A DNA stretch of 64,000 bases. Source: Sphingomonas sp. Leaf357. GTDB taxonomy: Bacteria > Pseudomonadota > Alphaproteobacteria > Sphingomonadales > Sphingomonadaceae. The stretch spans positions 366,001 through 430,000 of the forward strand of contig NZ_LMPM01000001.1 in the NCBI RefSeq assembly GCF_001423845.1, given 5' to 3'. Made by a program: the position numbers and the translations under genes. Below the pieces are notes generated by a model, which saw nothing but the letters and a program-made list of their open reading frames with translations, did not search any database and was not told where the DNA came from. Shown one piece after another: positions 59,829 through 64,000 of this stretch; position 1 is the stretch's first letter, and every line of letters begins with the position of its first letter.

Positions 59829-61733
59829 GTGCGGAACCGTTCGCTTGCCGTGCGCGTCAAGCGGTGCGTGACCATCCGCACGTTCCTCGCCGACCGACGG
59901 CTCCATCGGGCCGCCGGTGGCATCGCCGTGCTGGCTGGCCTGCTGCTGATCCTGCTCGCCGCCTTTCCCTGGGGACTGCTGAAATCCACGATCGAGGCGC
60001 GGTTGAGCGAACGGTTCGGCCGGACCGTGACGATCGGATCGATCGACCGGCTGGACCGCCTGTCCTTCACCCCGACGATCGCGATCCGCGATGTCCGCGT
60101 GCCGCAGCCGGGCTGGGCGGGCAGCGGCGATCTCGCGCGGATCGCGCGGGTCGACATGCGGTTCCGGGCCTTGCCGCTGCTGCTCGGTCGCTTCAGCCCG
60201 GAGACGATCGGGGTCAGCGGCATGCGCCTCGCCCTGGTGCGCACCGCCGACAAGCGCGAGAATTGGCGCTCGGACAGCGAGGGGCCGGGCGGCGGATCGG
60301 GGCCGGACCTTACCGGCCTGACCATCGCCGACAGCATGATCAGCTATGCCGACGCCAAGGCCGACCGCAGCTTCACCGCCGCGCTCACCGCCGATTCGGT
60401 ATACGGTCTGCGCGTGTCGGGCAGCGGCAAGGTGCGCGGCAGCCCGGTGCGGATCGCACTGAGCGGCGCGGCGATCGAGGGGGCGGGCGGCAAGCGATGG
60501 CCATTCCGCGCGATCCTCGACGGGCCGGCGCTCGGCATGCAGGTGCGCGGCACGATGGCGGCGCCGCTCGACACGCACCGGATGACGATCGACATCGCCG
60601 CCCGCGCCGACGACCTCAGGATGATCGACGCGATCGTCGAGGCGGGACTGTTCGGCACGCAGCCGGTGCGGCTGACCGCGCATGTCCGCCGCGACGCGCC
60701 CGATTGGACGATCGACACGCTGAAGGGCACGATCGGGCGATCCGACCTGTCCGGACGACTGACCGTCCGGAAGCGCGACGGGCGGACCAAGCTGGACGGC
60801 GATGTCGTGTTCGGCACGCTGGATTTCGACGATCTCTCCTCGGACGAGGGGCTGGCCAGGGGCCGCGCGCTGGAACGACGGATCGGCCCGAAGCTGGTGC
60901 CGACGACGCGGATCAACCTCGGCAAGATCACCCGCACCGACGGGGTGCTGAGCGTGACCGCCCGGCGCATCGTCGACGACGCGAAACCGTCGTCGCTGAC
61001 CTGGCTCAAGGGCCGGATAGCGCTCGACCACCAGGTGCTGATCCTCGCTCCGCTCCAGGTCGGGCTGAAGACCGGTACCATCTCGGGATCGGTGCGGGTC
61101 GATCAGCATGGCGGCACGCCCGAGCCTTTGGTCACGATCGATCTGGCGCTGAGGAACGGCACGGTCGCCGCGCTCGCCGGTGGGGCTGACGCGATCGACG
61201 GGCGGGTCGAGGGGCGCGCCCGCCTCACCGGCACGGGCAGCACGATCCGCGAGGTGGTGGGGCGGTCGAACGGCCGGATCGGGCTGATCGCGCATGACGG
61301 ATCGCTGCCCGAGAAGATCGCCGCCCTGATCGGCTTCGACGCCGGGCGCGCGCTGACCGCCGGCAAGGGAAGCCGCGCCACCCTGCGCTGCGCGGCGCTC
61401 CGGCTCGATCTGCGCGGCGGCGTCGGGCGGGTCGATCCGCTGGTGATCGACACCAGCGCCAGCGGTTCGCACGGGGCCGGCACCGTATCCTTCCCGTCCG
61501 AGGCGCTGGCGATCCGCCTGACCGGTGCGCCCAAGAAGGACAGCGTGCTGCGCCTGCCCGGATCGGTGACCTTGGGCGGCACGATCCGCGCGCCTTCGAT
61601 CGTCATTCCGCAGGAGACCAAATCCGCCGGCAACATCCTGAAGGCAATCGGCCGCGCGATTACCGGCAGGCAGGGGCCGATCGCCGGGGATGCGAACTGC
61701 GCGGCGCTGTCGGCGCGGGCGCTGGGCAATTAG
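59829..61733 (+). CDS. AsmA family envelope protein (second copy)
   Basis: 634-residue protein, GTG start, with one transmembrane helix (GGIAVLAGLLLILLAAFPWG, about 30-50) and an AsmA N-terminal signature (LLKSTIEARLSERFGRTVTI then FTPTIAIRDVRVPQPGWA). The C-terminal part repeats GxIxFxxxxGxxxxxIA-type strands (RIGLIAHDGSLPEKIAALIG, DPLVIDTSASGSHGAGTVSF). Role in inter-membrane lipid transport or outer-membrane assembly is inferred from the family. It lies 7 bases after SDHAF4 and ends overlapping the convergent DUF1697 gene by 4 bases. Confidence 0.9.
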   Translation: MRNRSLAVRVKRCVTIRTFLADRRLHRAAGGIAVLAGLLLILLAAFPWGLLKSTIEARLSERFGRTVTIGSIDRLDRLSFTPTIAIRDVRVPQPGWAGSGDLARIARVDMRFRALPLLLGRFSPETIGVSGMRLALVRTADKRENWRSDSEGPGGGSGPDLTGLTIADSMISYADAKADRSFTAALTADSVYGLRVSGSGKVRGSPVRIALSGAAIEGAGGKRWPFRAILDGPALGMQVRGTMAAPLDTHRMTIDIAARADDLRMIDAIVEAGLFGTQPVRLTAHVRRDAPDWTIDTLKGTIGRSDLSGRLTVRKRDGRTKLDGDVVFGTLDFDDLSSDEGLARGRALERRIGPKLVPTTRINLGKITRTDGVLSVTARRIVDDAKPSSLTWLKGRIALDHQVLILAPLQVGLKTGTISGSVRVDQHGGTPEPLVTIDLALRNGTVAALAGGADAIDGRVEGRARLTGTGSTIREVVGRSNGRIGLIAHDGSLPEKIAALIGFDAGRALTAGKGSRATLRCAALRLDLRGGVGRVDPLVIDTSASGSHGAGTVSFPSEALAIRLTGAPKKDSVLRLPGSVTLGGTIRAPSIVIPQETKSAGNILKAIGRAITGRQGPIAGDANCAALSARALGN

Positions 61734-62266
61734 CCGAGCATGTCCGCCAGCTTGATCACGGTGTTCCAGTTGCGCGCGGTGGCGACCTTGGGGAATTTCG
61801 CCTTGTTCATGCCCTGCAACAGCCTCGTTTCGCGCATCTGCTGCTGGCCGAGATAGTCGGTATAGAGTTCGCGGCCGAACGCGTGGAGGCGTTCGGCCCC
61901 GTCATACACTTCGGCCAAGCGGGAAAGGCGATCGGTCGGAAACGGTTCGCGGTGAAACGTGACCAGCACATGGCTGGGGTGATCGAGCACCGCCGCGACG
62001 TGCGGGTTGGCGGCGATCACCGCACGCAGATCGGCGAGATCGCGCACGACGACATCGGTCTTCAGGCCGTGCGTCGCGAGCGCAGCCTCCAGCATCGCTT
62101 CGATTTCCGGCCCGGCCTGCGTGGCGTCGAACACGACGTTGCCGGAGGCGAGCAAGGTTTCGACTCGGATGAAGCCCAGCCCCTCGGCAATGCGCTTCAG
62201 ATCGGCCATCAACAGCTTGCGCCCGCCGAGATTGACCCCGCGCAACAACGCCGCCCAGCGTTTCAC
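61730..62266 (-). CDS. DUF1697 domain-containing protein
   Basis: 178-residue protein with RWAALLRGVNLGGRKLLMAD, RVETLLASGNVVFDAT and YLGQQQMRETRLLQGMNKAK, the family signature. DUF1697 proteins are soluble, have a ferredoxin-like fold and an unknown function. GTG start at 62266 overlaps the gpsA TGA (GTGA), so it is translationally coupled to gpsA. It ends 4 bases into the convergent AsmA gene. Confidence 0.9.
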   Translation of the reverse strand: MKRWAALLRGVNLGGRKLLMADLKRIAEGLGFIRVETLLASGNVVFDATQAGPEIEAMLEAALATHGLKTDVVVRDLADLRAVIAANPHVAAVLDHPSHVLVTFHREPFPTDRLSRLAEVYDGAERLHAFGRELYTDYLGQQQMRETRLLQGMNKAKFPKVATARNWNTVIKLADMLG

Positions 62267-63249
62267 TCCGCCTCGCGCGTCAGCGGGCGGGCGAGCAGCG
62301 CGCCGACCACGTCGCGCACGTTCGCCCCCTCGAGCAGGGCGCAGACCGCCTCGCTGACCGGCATGTCGACGCCGGCCTCGCGCGCCGCCTCGCGCAGGAC
62401 CGGTGCGGTGAAGGCACCCTCGGCGACGGTGCGGCGATCGGCCATCAGTTCGGCCGCCGCCCGGCCTTGGCCGAGCCAGACGCCGAGCGAGAAGTTGCGC
62501 GAGCTGGTCGAGGAACAGGTGAGCACCAGATCGCCGAGGCCCGACAGGCCGGCCAAGGTCTCCGCCCGCGCCCCGCGCGCGAGGCCGAAGCGAGTCATCT
62601 CGGCGAAACCGCGCGCGATCAGCGCGGCGCGCGCGTTCTGCCCCAGCCCCGCGCCCTCGACCACGCCGCAGGCGATCGCCAGCACGTTCTTCACCGCCCC
62701 GCCAATCTCCGCACCGACGACATCGGCGGAGGCATAGGTGCGGAAGGCCGGTCGCGCGAACAGCTTCGCCAATCGATGCGCTAGCTCCATATCTTCTGCG
62801 GCGAGAGTTACCGCTGTCGGCAACCCCTTCGCTACCTCATGCGCAAAAGTGGGGCCCGAAAGTACTGCAATCGGCGATCCGGCGTTGGCCTCCGCTGCAA
62901 CTTCATGCAGAAATTTCAAACTGCCGCTTTCGATACCCTTGGAGCAAAGCACGAGCGGTTGACCGTGGTTCGGCAAATCGGCGAGCACGCTTCGGGTGTG
63001 TTGTGCCGGCGTGACCACCAGCACGGTATGAGCCTCGCCGACCCAGGTTATATCGGACGTTGCATGGATCAGTGGCGAAAGCGTGATGCCAGGAAGAAAG
63101 ATGGTGTTCTTCCGAGTGGCGTTGATGGCATCGACGACTTCCGGCTCCCGCGCCCATAGCCGCACCTCCTGACCGCCCGAGGCTATCACCTGAGCGAGCG
63201 CGGTGCCCCAAGCGCCTCCGCCAACCACGCCAGTTATATCGCCGATCAC
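62263..63249 (-). CDS. gpsA: NAD(P)H-dependent glycerol-3-phosphate dehydrogenase
   Basis: 328-residue enzyme that makes sn-glycerol 3-phosphate from dihydroxyacetone phosphate for phospholipid synthesis. N-terminal [20 protein letters not shown] is the nucleotide-binding motif, [20 protein letters not shown] the substrate-binding lysine region, and GDLVLTCSS the catalytic end. GTG at 63249 overlaps the tsaD TGA. Composition changes along the gene: the 5' half (roughly 62780-63110) is much less GC-rich than the 3' half, although the reading frame is intact; see findings. Confidence 0.96.
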   Translation of the reverse strand: MIGDITGVVGGGAWGTALAQVIASGGQEVRLWAREPEVVDAINATRKNTIFLPGITLSPLIHATSDITWVGEAHTVLVVTPAQHTRSVLADLPNHGQPLVLCSKGIESGSLKFLHEVAAEANAGSPIAVLSGPTFAHEVAKGLPTAVTLAAEDMELAHRLAKLFARPAFRTYASADVVGAEIGGAVKNVLAIACGVVEGAGLGQNARAALIARGFAEMTRFGLARGARAETLAGLSGLGDLVLTCSSTSSRNFSLGVWLGQGRAAAELMADRRTVAEGAFTAPVLREAAREAGVDMPVSEAVCALLEGANVRDVVGALLARPLTREAE

Positions 63250-64000
63250 GCTTTCACTCCCGCGCCGCGCACCGCTTCCGCTGCCGGATCGAGCGGCCAG
63301 CGCGGGCGGGCGGCCACGTCGAGCGGATCGGTGAGGCCGGCGGCGAAGCGTTCCGCCCCGGCCCAGGCGATCATCGCGGCATTGTCGGTACACAGCCACA
63401 AAGGCGGCGCGACGAAGCGCAGGCCGTTCTCCGTCGCCAGCCGCTGCAAAGCGCCGCGCACCGCCTGATTGGCCGCGACTCCGCCGGCCACGACCAAAGC
63501 CGTCGCGCCGTCCGCGCGATCGAGGCCGCGCCGGGTGCGGTCGATCAGGCAGTCGACCACCGCCTGCTGGAACGAGGCCGCGATGTCCTCCGCGCTGTAT
63601 TGCTTCGAATCGGCCGCGCGCGACACGGCGCTTTTCAACCCCGCGAAGGAGAAATGCGGCTCGGCCGACCCCTTGAGCGGTCGTGGCAACGGCACGGCAT
63701 GAGCATCGCCCACCGCCGCCGCGCGCTCCACCGCCGGGCCGCCGGGAAAGCCGAGGCCGAGCAGCTTGGCGGTCTTGTCGAACGCCTCGCCCGCCGCATC
63801 GTCGATCGTCGTGGCGAGGCGGCGATAGCGCGCCACCCCTTCGACCAGCAGCAACTGGCAATGCCCGCCCGACACGAGCAGCAGCAGATAGGGGAAGTCC
63901 AGATCGGGATCGGTCAGGCGCGGCGACAGCGCATGGCCTTCCAGATGGTTGACCGCGATCAGCGGTTTGCCGGCCGCATGCGCCAGCGCCTTGCCGGTGA
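63246..64000 (-). CDS. tsaD: tRNA N6-adenosine threonylcarbamoyltransferase TsaD (5' part cut by window edge)
   Basis: The visible C-terminal ~250 residues carry the metal-binding [13 protein letters not shown] near the edge, [38 protein letters not shown] and [16 protein letters not shown], all conserved in the TsaD/Kae1/Qri7 ASKHA fold. With TsaB, TsaC and TsaE it adds threonylcarbamoyl to A37 of ANN-decoding tRNAs, an essential modification. It overlaps gpsA by 4 bases (GTGA), so tsaD-gpsA-DUF1697 read as one operon. Confidence 0.95.
   Translation of the reverse strand, partial: TGKALAHAAGKPLIAVNHLEGHALSPRLTDPDLDFPYLLLLVSGGHCQLLLVEGVARYRRLATTIDDAAGEAFDKTAKLLGLGFPGGPAVERAAAVGDAHAVPLPRPLKGSAEPHFSFAGLKSAVSRAADSKQYSAEDIAASFQQAVVDCLIDRTRRGLDRADGATALVVAGGVAANQAVRGALQRLATENGLRFVAPPLWLCTDNAAMIAWAGAERFAAGLTDPLDVAARPRWPLDPAAEAVRGAGVKA

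Overview
The window reads as a piece of a high-GC alphaproteobacterial chromosome, most likely Sphingomonas or a close sphingomonad. The grounds are the yellow-carotenoid genes crtY/crtI/crtB, MipA/OmpV and AsmA envelope proteins, a nadB-type aspartate oxidase, DUF1674/SDHAF4, the NDUFS6-type zinc finger, frequent GTG/TTG starts and 4-nt ATGA/GTGA gene overlaps. Most of it is ordinary chromosomal housekeeping DNA with few gaps. No rRNA, tRNA, CRISPR array, transposase or prophage gene was seen.

Layout. 1-5 kb (minus): aldose-epimerase-like gene (cut by the edge), pheT, pheS, rplT, rpmI. 5-12.2 kb: AsmA protein, DUF2809, histidinol-phosphatase-type enzyme, a diguanylate cyclase, a 36-residue membrane peptide behind a very good sigma-54 promoter, then a tight run of small gene, PhnA-domain gene, ung, DUF1810 and a PNPOx-fold stress protein. 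12.2-15.7 kb is the accessory-looking part: an HTH protein with an acidic tail, an apparently leaderless solitary ParD antitoxin coupled to a small basic protein instead of ParE, a glyoxalase-fold gene and a strikingly AT-rich SIR2-domain gene. The last is the best candidate for a poorly described (anti-phage NADase) system. 15.7-21.7 kb: thiC with a TPP riboswitch, two secreted ferritin-like proteins in one unit, MipA, DUF2141. 21.6-27 kb: sterol-desaturase-family hydroxylase, then crtY-crtI-LOG-crtB. 27-38.5 kb: small membrane proteins, an Atm1-type ABC exporter, an M3 peptidase, GNAT, recQ, a DUF442 phosphatase, a second sterol desaturase and a GMC oxidoreductase. 38.8-40.9 kb: glnK-amtB under a second sigma-54 promoter, and DUF2007. 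41-48 kb: retropepsin-TPR protein, tldD, zinc finger, an ABC ATPase without permease, nadB. 48-54 kb: beta-lactamase-like lipoprotein, polA, flippase. 54-64 kb (mostly minus): purH, heparinase II/III family, rpe, rsmB, then SDHAF4 and a second AsmA protein (plus), DUF1697, gpsA and tsaD (cut by the edge).

The genes form several working sets: phenylalanyl-tRNA synthetase and ribosomal proteins; carotenoid synthesis from geranylgeranyl diphosphate through phytoene and lycopene to beta-carotene; PII/ammonium-channel nitrogen sensing; and thiamine-controlled thiamine synthesis. Many intergenic gaps carry paired palindromic (REP/BIME-like) repeats of at least five sequence families. The two sigma-54 promoters support each other, since one sits at the expected nitrogen operon. 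The 5' half of gpsA also stands out, with a lower-GC, mosaic-looking composition.
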